Source: Armatimonadota bacterium
GTDB lineage: Bacteria > Armatimonadota > UBA5829 > JAUSEB01
Direction of reading: 5' to 3'
Assembly: GCA_030649165.1 (NCBI GenBank)
Contig: JAUSGG010000196.1
Coordinates: forward strand, 1-33,694
DNA length: 33,694 nucleotides
Each line of letters begins with the position of its first letter. Position 1 is the first letter of the stretch. The notes beneath the pieces were generated by a model. It was not told where the DNA came from and did not search any database. It worked only from the letters and a program-made list of their open reading frames with translations. Positions 1 through 8,952 of the stretch are shown here, piece by piece. The position numbers and the translations under genes were made by a program.

Positions 1-121
1 GGTAGCTCACACCCAGCGTCCTCGCTGCTTCGCTCAGGGCTAACTTGTTCTCTAACACCATCCTGAGCACATGATGACGGCTCAAATCTCTCTGACTGAT
101 CCCTGTGTCCCTTCTTTCCAT
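1..121 (-). CDS. Transposase, N-terminal fragment cut by the window edge
   Basis: Reading the minus strand from the ATG at 119-121 gives 40 residues before the window ends. They form a helix-turn-helix-like start: MERRDTGISQRDLSRHHVLR, then a segment containing ENKLALSEAARTLGVSY. The pattern of a long helix followed by 'L(S/T)xxEAAxxLGVSY' is typical of the DNA-binding N-terminus of IS1202-like (ISNCY) transposases, and it sits directly inside a repeated terminal sequence (121-171), as expected at an insertion-sequence end. The family call is from recognition only. The catalytic part lies outside the window, so whether the element is intact cannot be judged. Confidence 0.65.
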   Translation of the reverse strand, partial: MERRDTGISQRDLSRHHVLRMVLENKLALSEAARTLGVSY

Positions 122-171
122 GGGGACATTATCGCTCTGCAGTTAACTGGGGACATAATCGCTCTGCAACT
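121..171. mobile_element. Terminal region of the insertion sequence at the left edge
   Basis: The motif GGGGACATWATCGCTCTGCA occurs twice in direct orientation (from 122 and from 149), 27 bp apart, immediately upstream of the transposase start codon. Repeated subterminal motifs of this kind are typical transposase-binding sites, so the element probably ends near 148-175. The opposite end is outside the window, so inverted ends and a target duplication cannot be checked. Confidence 0.5.
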
Positions 172-190
172 ACACGATAAGCGAAGGCGG

Positions 191-219
191 TTGACACAGA
201 ATGGTTTGCTTGCTAGACT
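191..219 (+). promoter_or_regulatory. Sigma70-type promoter for the beta-barrel-like gene
   Basis: A perfect -35 hexamer TTGACA (191-196) is followed by a 17-bp spacer and TAGACT (214-219, four of six matches to TATAAT). Transcription would start near 226, leaving a leader of about 100 nt before the ATG at 327. It lies just outside the insertion-sequence end at 121-171. Confidence 0.6.
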
Positions 220-326
220 GACTGCTAGCTTGGCCGCATCGAAACCTTGGAAAGGGTGGCGGGGCTAATTTCAAACTTCCGACCGCAGCTATTCGGGCCG
301 CGGCGGGGAAACGGGAGGTCGTTGCA

Positions 327-830
327 ATGAAGAAGTTGATTGTGGCGCTGGCCTGCGTAGCCCTTGCGCTGGGCATGGTCGCCGCCGCCTTCGCGGAGGA
401 AGGCGGACTCAACGGCAAGACTGAGCTGAGCGTATCCGCAAGCTGGGTCGAAGTCGACTCAGACTCATTCACTCAGCTCACATTGGGCGTCGGCAAATTC
501 ATCACGCCTAACGTGGAGCCTGGACTGGATGTTCAGTATCAGAAGGCAAGCGGATCAGACGCGGCTTATGTCCTGCTGCCTAACGTCTCTTACAACTTCA
601 TCTCTGAGACAACCACTAACTTGGTTCCTTTCGTCGGCGTCGGCTGGGCGTTTGCCAGGTCGTCCGGCGAGGACGACAACGCCCTTGTTCTGGGCGCCGG
701 GCTTCGCTTTTTCCTAGATGGTGACTACAACTCGAGCAGCACGACGTTGTTCCTGAAGTATCAGTACACCAACGATTTGTTTGACAATAATATCAACCAG
801 ATCAGCCTGGGTATCTCGAAGTTCTTCTGA
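327..830 (+). CDS. Small exported outer-membrane beta-barrel-like protein
   Basis: The product is 167 aa. It begins with a clear signal peptide (KK, then a hydrophobic run, with likely cleavage after AFA at residue 23). The mature part is a series of short alternating polar/hydrophobic segments separated by Gly/Asn/Asp turns, including LTLGVGKFITPNVEPGLDVQ, NLVPFVGVGWAF, LVLGAGLRFFLDGDY and ISLGISKFF. The terminal Phe is the usual outer-membrane barrel end. This suggests an eight-stranded OmpW/OmpX-like barrel and hence a diderm envelope. GGGAGG lies nine bases before the ATG, and a good promoter lies upstream. It is monocistronic, ending in the hairpin at 938-963. The exact function is unknown, and the barrel assignment rests on pattern rather than a specific family motif. 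Confidence 0.75.
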   Translation: MKKLIVALACVALALGMVAAAFAEEGGLNGKTELSVSASWVEVDSDSFTQLTLGVGKFITPNVEPGLDVQYQKASGSDAAYVLLPNVSYNFISETTTNLVPFVGVGWAFARSSGEDDNALVLGAGLRFFLDGDYNSSSTTLFLKYQYTNDLFDNNINQISLGISKFF

Positions 831-937
831 TACGACATAGCCGTTCACGTCACCGGCGGGCTCGGGCGTTTCCGACTCAGTTCAGAGTCGACGAGAGAGC
901 ACGTCCGTGAATGGATCAATAGCGCAGAGCAATCTGC

Positions 938-963
938 AAGGGGCGGGTTTGGACCCGCCCCTT
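938..963. terminator. Hairpin between convergent genes
   Basis: A perfect inverted repeat with 11-bp arms (AAGGGGCGGGT / ACCCGCCCCTT) and a 4-base loop lies between the 3' ends of the + gene (830) and the - gene (962). Its right arm overlaps the stop codon of the DUF1844 gene. The U-tract on the + side is weak (ACTTATT). It probably acts as a bidirectional terminator. Confidence 0.55.
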
Positions 964-1369
964 ACTTATTCTGGTTTACGAAGTTCAACTGCAGGTCACT
1001 CACAATCCCCTTCAGTTCCCGCCTGCCGGTATCGTCCAGATGTGGCGAAATGTGGTCCGAAAGCGCCATGACACAGTCTATGGCAGTCCTCGCCTGATCC
1101 AAATCCTTTTCGATCTTCCCGCTGCCGGGATCGACCTGAAGGCCCAGCTTTTGCCACGCTGAGGTAGCCAGGATCTCTATCATCCACGTCACGACCGTAT
1201 ATACGTCCGCGACGCCGGCCTGCTCCCTCTCCTCGGCCTCGGGCTCCTCGGGCGCTGTCATCTCGGCGGATTCTTGCTGTTCGGAGACGGCCTCTTCGGG
1301 GCTTTCGGTTTCCTCCTCGGCCTTTACTTTTCGCTTATCTACGACTTCAAATCCCTGGTCATCGCTCAC
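962..1369 (-). CDS. DUF1844 domain protein with acidic N-terminus
   Basis: The product is 135 aa. Residues 15-52 are a Glu-rich, low-complexity, probably disordered tail. Residues 55-133 match the DUF1844 pattern: a hydrophobic helix VYTVVTWMIEILATSAWQKL, then GLQVDPGSGKIEKDLDQAR, IDCVMALSD, and a C-terminal helix ending LQLNFVNQ. The function of DUF1844 proteins is not established. The start codon is GTG at 1367-1369, with GGGGAGG about nine bases upstream. An ATG inside GCGATGACC is in another frame. It probably descends from a translationally coupled pair with the VanZ gene, now separated by a 133-bp duplication/insertion. Confidence 0.8.
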   Translation of the reverse strand: MSDDQGFEVVDKRKVKAEEETESPEEAVSEQQESAEMTAPEEPEAEEREQAGVADVYTVVTWMIEILATSAWQKLGLQVDPGSGKIEKDLDQARTAIDCVMALSDHISPHLDDTGRRELKGIVSDLQLNFVNQNK

Positions 1370-1517
1370 AGTTTTCGACCTCCCCTAGATCAGTTTGAGA
1401 GTTCAGTTCCGCATGAATCCGAGCACGTGTTCCCTCCAACCCGACCACGTGCTCCCTCCAGGTAGGGTACCTGGAGGGATAGGATCCCTGGTCATCGCTC
1501 ACAGTTTTCGACCTCCC
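1351..1517. repeat. 34-bp direct repeats around a hairpin-rich insertion between vanZ and DUF1844
   Basis: The 34 bp at 1351-1384 (ribosome-binding site plus start codon of the DUF1844 gene) recur exactly at 1484-1517, a shift of 133 bp. The 99 bp in between carry two inverted repeats: GAGCACGTG/CACGTGCTC (1421-1454) and a perfect 12-bp-arm hairpin (1453-1479). The second repeat copy supplies the last codons and stop of the VanZ gene; its TGA stop overlaps the duplicated GTG as GTGA. Confidence 0.85.
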
Positions 1518-1924
1518 ATGAGATTAGTGACGTGCATAACGAGCACAACGACGGACGCGCCGATAATATCAGCTACCAGATCGGCCGGCGACCTGCTTCT
1601 GCCGGGAACGAGGCCCTGGTGAACTTCGTCAGACACGGCGTACAGGGCCGCAATGACGAGCGCCGCGACAGCGTGAAAGAGCCTCGTGCGCGCGCCGGCA
1701 GTGGAACCGACGGCCCCATACAGGGTGAAGGCCAGTATCCCATATACGATGAAGTGCTCGCCCTTGTCGGCGTTGGAGAAGGGATCGCCCGGCTTTTTGC
1801 CCCCCGGCACGGAGGACATGAGGAAGATGGCGGTCATGACGAGCAAGACGGAAAGCCACAAGGCCGCGATGCGGGACCGGCTGCTCTTTTTCACGTGATA
1901 TGGTTGTGTTGATGTCTCTATCAT
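1499..1924 (-). CDS. VanZ-family membrane protein
   Basis: The product is 141 aa with four predicted membrane segments (about 18-37, 56-73, 83-97 and 114-133). Family motifs are present: SSVPG after the first helix, ADKGEHFIVYGILAF around the second, and SDEVHQGLVPGRSRSPADLV with its conserved D/E, H, Q, R and D before the last helix. VanZ-like proteins are small integral membrane proteins. VanZ itself gives low-level teicoplanin resistance, but most homologues have no known role, so resistance should not be assumed here. No strong ribosome-binding site precedes the chosen ATG. The last residues (LMGGRKL) come from sequence duplicated from the ribosome-binding-site region of the next gene. 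Confidence 0.8.
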   Translation of the reverse strand: MIETSTQPYHVKKSSRSRIAALWLSVLLVMTAIFLMSSVPGGKKPGDPFSNADKGEHFIVYGILAFTLYGAVGSTAGARTRLFHAVAALVIAALYAVSDEVHQGLVPGRSRSPADLVADIIGASVVVLVMHVTNLMGGRKL

Positions 1925-1931
1925 TGACGTT

Positions 1932-2108
1932 TTGGTTGTTAGTTGTTGGTTCGAAGCATGCGAGAAGTTTCACCCTCACCCTAACCCTCTCCCGTCAAGG
2001 GAGAGGGGATTACGTGTTGGTTGTTAGTTGTTAGTTGGCGATTTGAAGCATACGAGAAGTCTCACCCTCACCCTAACCCTCTCCCGTCAAGGGAGAGGGG
2101 ATTACGTG
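1932..2108. repeat. Tandem copies of a spacer repeat with a CTCTCCC...GGGAGAG hairpin
   Basis: Two adjacent copies (about 1932-2016 and 2017-2108) each contain a TTGGTTGTTAGTTG-type tract, a GAAGCAT(A/G)CGAGAAG segment and the hairpin core CTCTCCCgtcaaGGGAGAG followed by GGATTACGTG. The same core recurs at 5990-6010 inside a coding sequence. Variants occur at 11416-11450 and inside the short elements at 21582 and 22000. The spacer between vanZ and ligA (1925-2160) holds nothing else. Confidence 0.85.
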
Positions 2109-2160
2109 CGCTTCTGCCCAAACAGTCGGGGAGAAGACTTATGGTTCGCATGGTTTCCCT

Positions 2161-4619
<2,459 letters not shown>

Positions 4620-4622
4620 GGG

Positions 4623-4652
4623 TTGCGCGGGTTGGGCTGTTCCTGCTATGCT
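4623..4652 (+). promoter_or_regulatory. Promoter-like TTGCGC-N18-TATGCT beside MITE C copy 1
   Basis: TTGCGC (4623-4628), an 18-bp spacer and TATGCT (4647-4652) match the layout found before apgM at 7507-7536 (TTGCGC-N18-TATTCT), including a shared TTCCTG just before the -10. The -35-like hexamer overlaps the target duplication of the element. If active it would drive the fusion gene at 5002 with a ~340-nt leader. The -35 match to consensus is modest. Confidence 0.4.
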
Positions 4653-4734
4653 GAGTCAATGGCTGAGATTGCAGGCCAATTGGGCATGGCGACGGTATGA
4701 GTCAGTCATTGCGCCTCGCGCCAGCCAAAGGGGT

Positions 4735-4975
4735 GAAACCTTTTTGCGGAGTGATCCGGGAACTGACTTGGGCAATATGCGATGGGCTGGCTGCACGAGG
4801 CCGTTCCCGCAAGATACAAACCTTTTTGCGGAGTGATGCGGGAACTGACTTGGACAATATGTGATGGGCACGCTGCACGAGGCCGTTCCGCAAGATACAT
4901 GATACATGATGCGGGAACTGACTTGGGCAATATGCGATGGGCTGGCTGTATGAGGCCGTTCCCGCGAGATAGGCG
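4735..4975. repeat. Three tandem hairpin repeats (family E) upstream of the SUMF1-type gene
   Basis: Three imperfect units start GCGGGAACTGACTTGG or a variant and end GAGGCCGTTCCCGC or a variant (about 4755-4811, 4838-4891 and 4911-4965), so each can fold with GGGAAC pairing with GTTCCC. The first two are preceded by AACCTTTTTGCGGAGTGAT. A fourth related unit lies at 5905-5958 within the next coding sequence. The rest of the spacer between ligA and the next gene (4201-5001) is filled by the elements listed separately; no gene is seen. Confidence 0.8.
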
Positions 4976-5001
4976 CTATTTTCGAGGTGGAAGGACGGCT
5001 T

Positions 5002-7146
5002 ATGAGACGTGTTGGCTGGGTTCTTGCGACGGCGCTCGTTGTATGTCTTGCGCGTTGGGAACAGGCGCCTGAGGTGGAGAGGGAGTTCCAATTGCCCGGC
5101 GGGGGAGGCGTTCATCTCATTCACGTGCCGGCCGGGGCGTTCCTTATGGGCAACAACGGTCGCGAGCCGTATTGTTATCCCAACGAGCTTCCGCGGCATT
5201 CGGTGTACCTATCGGACTACTGGATCGGCAAGTACGAGGTGACGCGGGGGCAGTACAGGCGTTTCATCGAAGCGGGCGGGTATTCCAATCCCGATTATTG
5301 GTCGAAGGAAGGTTGGGAGTGGAAGTCGTCCAGAAAACAGCCGGGGATGTGGGAGGCGAAATCGGTATGGGGCCCGCCGCTTGAGTTCACACAGACGGAC
5401 GATTATCCGGTCACGGGGGTCAGCTACTATGAAGCTGAGGCGTTCTGCAACTGGGCCGGGCTGCGGTTGCCGACGGAGGCGCAGTGGGAGAAGGCGGCCC
5501 GCTGGGACGGACGGCGCGCCAGAATCTTCCCGTGGGGCGACAAGTGGGACGCTGGGAAGTGCAACAACTGGTATGACAAGCAGTATGAGGGTTATCAGTC
5601 CGCGCCCATCGGCAGCTACCCGTCGGGGGCGAGCGCCTATGGGTGTCTCGATATGGCGGGAAACCTGTGGGAATGGTGCAGGGACTGGTACGATCCCGAC
5701 TACTACTCCGCGGAGCCGAGGGGCGGGTGGGTCGATCCGCGGGGGCCTGCGAGGGGCGAGTGCAGGGTCATGCGCGGCGGGAGCTGGTATTACTTCGATT
5801 ACAACACGCGATGCGCGTATCGGGGGAATTACTTCTACCCGGGGAACTGGTATTACGAGTACGGGTTCAGGGTGGCGTTGGGGAAGTCGGACGATGGGCG
5901 TCGTGCGGGAACTGACTTTGACGAGGTTCGACAGAAAGAGCCATCAGGTCGTTCCCGCAGGATAGGATTGGATCACCCTCACCCTAACCCTCTCCCGTCA
6001 AGGGAGAGGGGATTACGTGGTTCGTCGCGCCCGACAAGGGAGAGGGGATTACGTGGTTCATCGCGCCCGACAAAGGACAGGGGATTACGTGGTTCATCGG
6101 CGGTATCGTGGACAAAGGCGCTCTATGGCGCGGAGGCTTACAGGGGAAAGGACCCGATTGGCGGCGGGAAGGGTTACACGAGGATGGTTGACCGGTCCGC
6201 CGCCGGGTTCGTGGTCTCGACCCTCGACGAGTTGAAGGCGGCGCTGGCGTCGGCGAAGGCGGGAGATGTCGTTTACATCGCCGATAATGCAAGGATTGAC
6301 CTGACGGGAGAGAATGAAGCCGTAGTCATACCCGGAGGCGTGACTATTGCCGGCAATCGGGGGCGGAAGCGAGCAGCCGGACCGACGATCTTCACCACGA
6401 ATCTCGGCCACTATCCGATGCTTACCACCGGGGGAGCCGGAGTGCGGTTCACGGGCCTGCGACTGCAGGGACCGGACACGCAAATCCGGGCGACCGGCGA
6501 GGAGCAATTGCGCAACGCGGTCGGTGTTGTGGTCAATCACCCGGACTGCGAGTTCGACAACTGCGAAATCCTTGGGTGGAGTGCGGCGGGTGTCCAGTTT
6601 TCCGACGCCGGTCCGGGGCGGGTCCATCATTGCTACATCCACCACAACCGCCGGGCGGGAAACGGGTACGGCGTGTACGTGCACGAATGCTACGTTGCGA
6701 TCGAGGCGAATATTTTCGCCGAAAACCGGCACGATATCGCCGGAAGCGGGCGGCCGGGTTCGTCTTACAGGGCCTGCTACAACTTTTCGATAGCGAACGA
6801 GCCGTTCACCAGCCACGCTTTCGATATGCACGGCAACCACAACAGCAGGGCTCCGGGTGAGGTGGTCCCGCACATAGCCGGGGATTCGATCGTCATAGCC
6901 TACAATACGTTCGTGAGCTGCCGTCCGCGGATATACATCGCCATCCGCGGCGAACCGCGCCAGGGGGCGATTATCCATCACAACGAGTTTCAGAACGCGT
7001 TTATCGGCGCGGACATCCTGGAGCCGTGCGGGAACGCGGTGATCTACGACAACAAGTTCACCGTGCCCGCCAAGAGGGCTTCGTATAAGCCGGACTCGGA
7101 CGGGAATCTGGTAGATGGGAAGCGGGCGGCGAAGGGGGAACGGTGA
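5002..7146 (+). CDS. Exported SUMF1/FGE-like domain fused to a right-handed beta-helix domain
   Basis: The product is 714 aa from the ATG at 5002 (AAGGA upstream; an in-frame GTG at 4987 is the alternative). Residues 1-18 resemble a signal peptide. Residues 37-294 are a SUMF1 (formylglycine-generating enzyme type) domain: IHVPAGAFLMGN, GKYEVTRGQYRRFIEAGGY, YPVTGVSYYEAEAFCNWAG, LRLPTEAQWEKAAR, GCLDMAGNLWEWCRDWY, RVMRGGSW and YGFRVAL. The paired active-site cysteines of true formylglycine-generating enzymes are not visible after RGGSW; only CAYRG follows. Sulfatase activation is therefore doubtful. Residues 295-370 are encoded by spacer-type repeats and include three 12-residue repeats. Residues 371-705 start like secreted polysaccharide-lyase-type proteins (YGAEAYRGKDPIGGGKGYTR) and continue as beta-helix coils (CEFDNCEILGWSAAGVQF, GRVHHCYIHHNRRAGNGYGV, SIVIAYNTFVS). 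Substrate unknown; probably extracellular carbohydrate. It may be two genes joined by repeat insertion. Confidence 0.8.
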   Translation: MRRVGWVLATALVVCLARWEQAPEVEREFQLPGGGGVHLIHVPAGAFLMGNNGREPYCYPNELPRHSVYLSDYWIGKYEVTRGQYRRFIEAGGYSNPDYWSKEGWEWKSSRKQPGMWEAKSVWGPPLEFTQTDDYPVTGVSYYEAEAFCNWAGLRLPTEAQWEKAARWDGRRARIFPWGDKWDAGKCNNWYDKQYEGYQSAPIGSYPSGASAYGCLDMAGNLWEWCRDWYDPDYYSAEPRGGWVDPRGPARGECRVMRGGSWYYFDYNTRCAYRGNYFYPGNWYYEYGFRVALGKSDDGRRAGTDFDEVRQKEPSGRSRRIGLDHPHPNPLPSRERGLRGSSRPTRERGLRGSSRPTKDRGLRGSSAVSWTKALYGAEAYRGKDPIGGGKGYTRMVDRSAAGFVVSTLDELKAALASAKAGDVVYIADNARIDLTGENEAVVIPGGVTIAGNRGRKRAAGPTIFTTNLGHYPMLTTGGAGVRFTGLRLQGPDTQIRATGEEQLRNAVGVVVNHPDCEFDNCEILGWSAAGVQFSDAGPGRVHHCYIHHNRRAGNGYGVYVHECYVAIEANIFAENRHDIAGSGRPGSSYRACYNFSIANEPFTSHAFDMHGNHNSRAPGEVVPHIAGDSIVIAYNTFVSCRPRIYIAIRGEPRQGAIIHHNEFQNAFIGADILEPCGNAVIYDNKFTVPAKRASYKPDSDGNLVDGKRAAKGER
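5905..6108. repeat. Spacer repeats read in frame inside the fusion gene
   Basis: A family E hairpin unit (5905-5958, GCGGGAACTGACTT to GTTCCCGC) is followed by the CTCTCCC/GGGAGAG hairpin (about 5990-6010). Three 36-bp tandem units follow (6001-6036, 6037-6072, 6073-6108) that encode RERGLRGSSRPT, the same again, and KDRGLRGSSAVS. The same repeats are intergenic elsewhere in the window. Because the unit is a multiple of three, the frame stays open. Confidence 0.9.
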
Positions 7147-7342
7147 TCGGTGAACGGTGAACAGTGGACGGTGGACATCGGTTGCTCCTAACAAAGCGTC
7201 GCGGTTTCGGGATTTCCGCTTGCCCCCTTCGCCAGCGTCGCTGCCGCTCTGCTGCCGAAGAATCGATATCCAGTCCATCCATCTGAGTTTATCTGCGTTT
7301 ATCCGCGTTCATCGGCGGTTACAAAGAACCCGCCCCTTGCGC
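7147..7342. other. Spacer with decayed repeats, no gene
   Basis: A GGTGAACGGTGAACAGTGGA-type simple repeat follows the stop codon. A fragment of palindromic repeat B (GTTTCGGGATTTCCG near 7204) and one copy of hairpin family D (7226-7260, CTTCG...CGAAG) come next. Then TTTATCTGCGTTTATCCGCG precedes MITE C copy 2. No convincing coding frame is present. Confidence 0.7.
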
Positions 7343-7504
7343 GTAACAGTTCAGGAATAGGAAGTACATGGCGCTGAATGTCATTTCGAGCGGAGCGCCG
7401 GCGGAGTCGAGAAATCTGCTTCTGTAAAGTAGCCGGAAAAAGCAAATTCCTCGTTCCTCGGAATGACGTTGCCCGGCAGGCGCTCACCATTCCTGAACTC
7501 TTAC
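7343..7504. mobile_element. MITE family C, copy 2 (uninterrupted, 162 bp)
   Basis: The ends are a 16-bp inverted repeat with one mismatch (GTAACAGTTCAGGAAT / ATTCCTGAACTCTTAC). It is flanked by an 8-bp duplication, CCTTGCGC (7335-7342 and 7505-7512). It lies in the opposite orientation to copy 1 and, like it, abuts a TTGCGC promoter-like motif. Internally it forms a long hairpin and has no coding capacity. Confidence 0.88.
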
Positions 7505-7506
7505 CC

Positions 7507-7536
7507 TTGCGCCGGAGTGGGGTTTTCCTGTATTCT
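7507..7536 (+). promoter_or_regulatory. Promoter-like TTGCGC-N18-TATTCT before apgM
   Basis: TTGCGC (7507-7512), 18-bp spacer, TATTCT (7531-7536). It is 52 bp before the apgM start, with the same arrangement as at 4623-4652. The -35-like hexamer is part of the MITE C target duplication, so insertion preserved it while replacing everything upstream. Confidence 0.45.
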
Positions 7537-7588
7537 GAATCGGCGGTGGGAACCGCTCATTGAGTCGATTGGGTAGAGTACAGGGAAG

Positions 7589-8770
7589 ATGAAGTATATA
7601 TTAGCCGTGCTTGATGGGATGGCGGATGAGTTTCTGCCGGAACTGGACGGGAAAACACCGATGATGGTGGCCCGCAAGCCGAATCTGGACCGGCTTGCGG
7701 CCAGGGGGCAGGTCGGGATAGTGACGACCACGCCGCCGGGGATGTCGCCTGGGAGCGACGTGACCAACCTCTCGATCCTGGGTTACGACCCTCGAAAGTA
7801 CTACACCGGGCGGGGGCCTCTGGAAGCGGCGAGCCTGGAGATTCCGCTGGAGACGCGCGACGTGGCTTTTCGGTGCAATCTCGTTTCCACGGACGGCGCG
7901 GCGATAACCGAGAGCAGCGCGGGACACGTGTCCACCGAGGAAGCGCGAGTCCTGATCGAGCTTCTGGACGAGAAGCTCGGGACGAGTCGAATCAAGTTCT
8001 ACCCGGGCGTGAGCTACCGGCATATTACCGTTTGGCGGGATGGGTCGGCCGACGTAGAGTGCGCCGCGCCGTACAGGATCGTGGGAGAGCCGTTCCGGGA
8101 GCATCTACCGATGGGCGACGGCGAGGACAAGCTGAGGTCGATGATATACGACTCCTATGAGATACTGGACGGGCATCCGATCAACCGGAGGCGCGTGGAC
8201 GAGGGACATCATCCGGCGAATATGGTCTGGTTTTGGGGCCAGGGGGTCCAGCCGGATATTCCGCCGTTCTTCAACCTGCGCGGGATGACGGGTTCGGTTG
8301 TGGCGGCGGTGGACCTTATCCGCGGAATCGGGCGCATGGTGGGTCTGAAGCTGTATGACGTGCCGGGAGCGACCGGCTACACGGACACGAATTACCTGGG
8401 TAAGGGACAGTACGCCGTGGGAGCGCTCAGGCAGCAGGATTTCGTGTGGGTGCACATCGAGGCGCCCGATGAGGCCGCGCACGAGGGAGATCTGGACGCC
8501 AAGATCGAAGCGATCGAGCAGATCGACGAGAAGGTTATCGGCACGATCGTTGAGGGGATGAAGGACATAGGCGAATTCAGGCTTCTTGCGCTGCCGGACC
8601 ACCCGACGCCGGTCAAGACTCGCTCGCATTCGGATTCGCCCGTTCCCTTCGTGCTGTATTCGTCGGCGCAGGAGACAGCCAATTCGCTTCCTTACGATGA
8701 GCGGGCTTTAGACGAAGCGAAGCTGCGGGTGGAGGAAGGGCATAGGCTGATTGAGTTGCTGTTGGGTTGA
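7589..8770 (+). CDS. apgM: Archaeal-type cofactor-independent phosphoglycerate mutase (or related phosphotransferase)
   Basis: The product is 393 aa. This alkaline-phosphatase-fold family interconverts 3- and 2-phosphoglycerate in glycolysis and gluconeogenesis using two metal ions. Visible motifs are VLDGMAD at the start (metal-binding Asp9), PPGMSPGSDVTNLSILGYDP (likely catalytic Ser56 in GSD), YYTGRGPLEAAS, and DVAFRCNLV. Towards the C-terminus are HIEAPDEAAHEGD and LPDHPTPVKTRSHSD, which carry the second group of metal ligands. A bacterial branch of this family of similar length has been proposed as a homoserine kinase substitute. No threonine genes lie nearby to support that reading, so phosphoglycerate mutase is the safer call. 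An AGGGAAG ribosome-binding site precedes the ATG. Confidence 0.88.
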   Translation: MKYILAVLDGMADEFLPELDGKTPMMVARKPNLDRLAARGQVGIVTTTPPGMSPGSDVTNLSILGYDPRKYYTGRGPLEAASLEIPLETRDVAFRCNLVSTDGAAITESSAGHVSTEEARVLIELLDEKLGTSRIKFYPGVSYRHITVWRDGSADVECAAPYRIVGEPFREHLPMGDGEDKLRSMIYDSYEILDGHPINRRRVDEGHHPANMVWFWGQGVQPDIPPFFNLRGMTGSVVAAVDLIRGIGRMVGLKLYDVPGATGYTDTNYLGKGQYAVGALRQQDFVWVHIEAPDEAAHEGDLDAKIEAIEQIDEKVIGTIVEGMKDIGEFRLLALPDHPTPVKTRSHSDSPVPFVLYSSAQETANSLPYDERALDEAKLRVEEGHRLIELLLG

Positions 8771-8952
8771 TTGTTGGTGGTTGATGGTTGGTGGCAGCCG
8801 CCGGATAAACTCTCGAGGTACCGCCTTGACCTCCCCCTAACCCCGTCCTAAGAGGAGGGGGGACTCCCTCTCCTTCTAGGGGAGGGTTGGGGTGGGGTCC
8901 TTCCGATCCGACACTAACCGCCAACCACCAACCACGAACCACTCATACGCTG
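8771..8952. repeat. Short spacer with nested inverted tracts before tilS
   Basis: A TTGGTGGTTGATGGTTGGTGG tract variant after apgM is mirrored by CCGCCAACCACCAACCACG (8919-8937). Between them, C-rich and G-rich arms (CCTCCCCCTAACCCC and GGGGAGGGTTGGGG) can pair. It may act as a terminator-like structure. No gene is seen. Confidence 0.55.

Noticed and set aside
71-268. 65-codon plus-strand frame at the left edge
   Set aside because: It consists of the insertion-sequence end repeats (LQLTGDIIALQL) and is antisense to the transposase start.
4735-4975. Possible CRISPR-like array
   Set aside because: The repeats are imperfect ~55-bp hairpins, the intervening segments are themselves repeated rather than unique, and no cas gene is near.
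6094-7278. 394-codon minus-strand open frame opposite the beta-helix region
   Set aside because: It mirrors a clearly coding plus-strand sequence, runs into spacer repeats at its start, and has no motif or ribosome-binding site.
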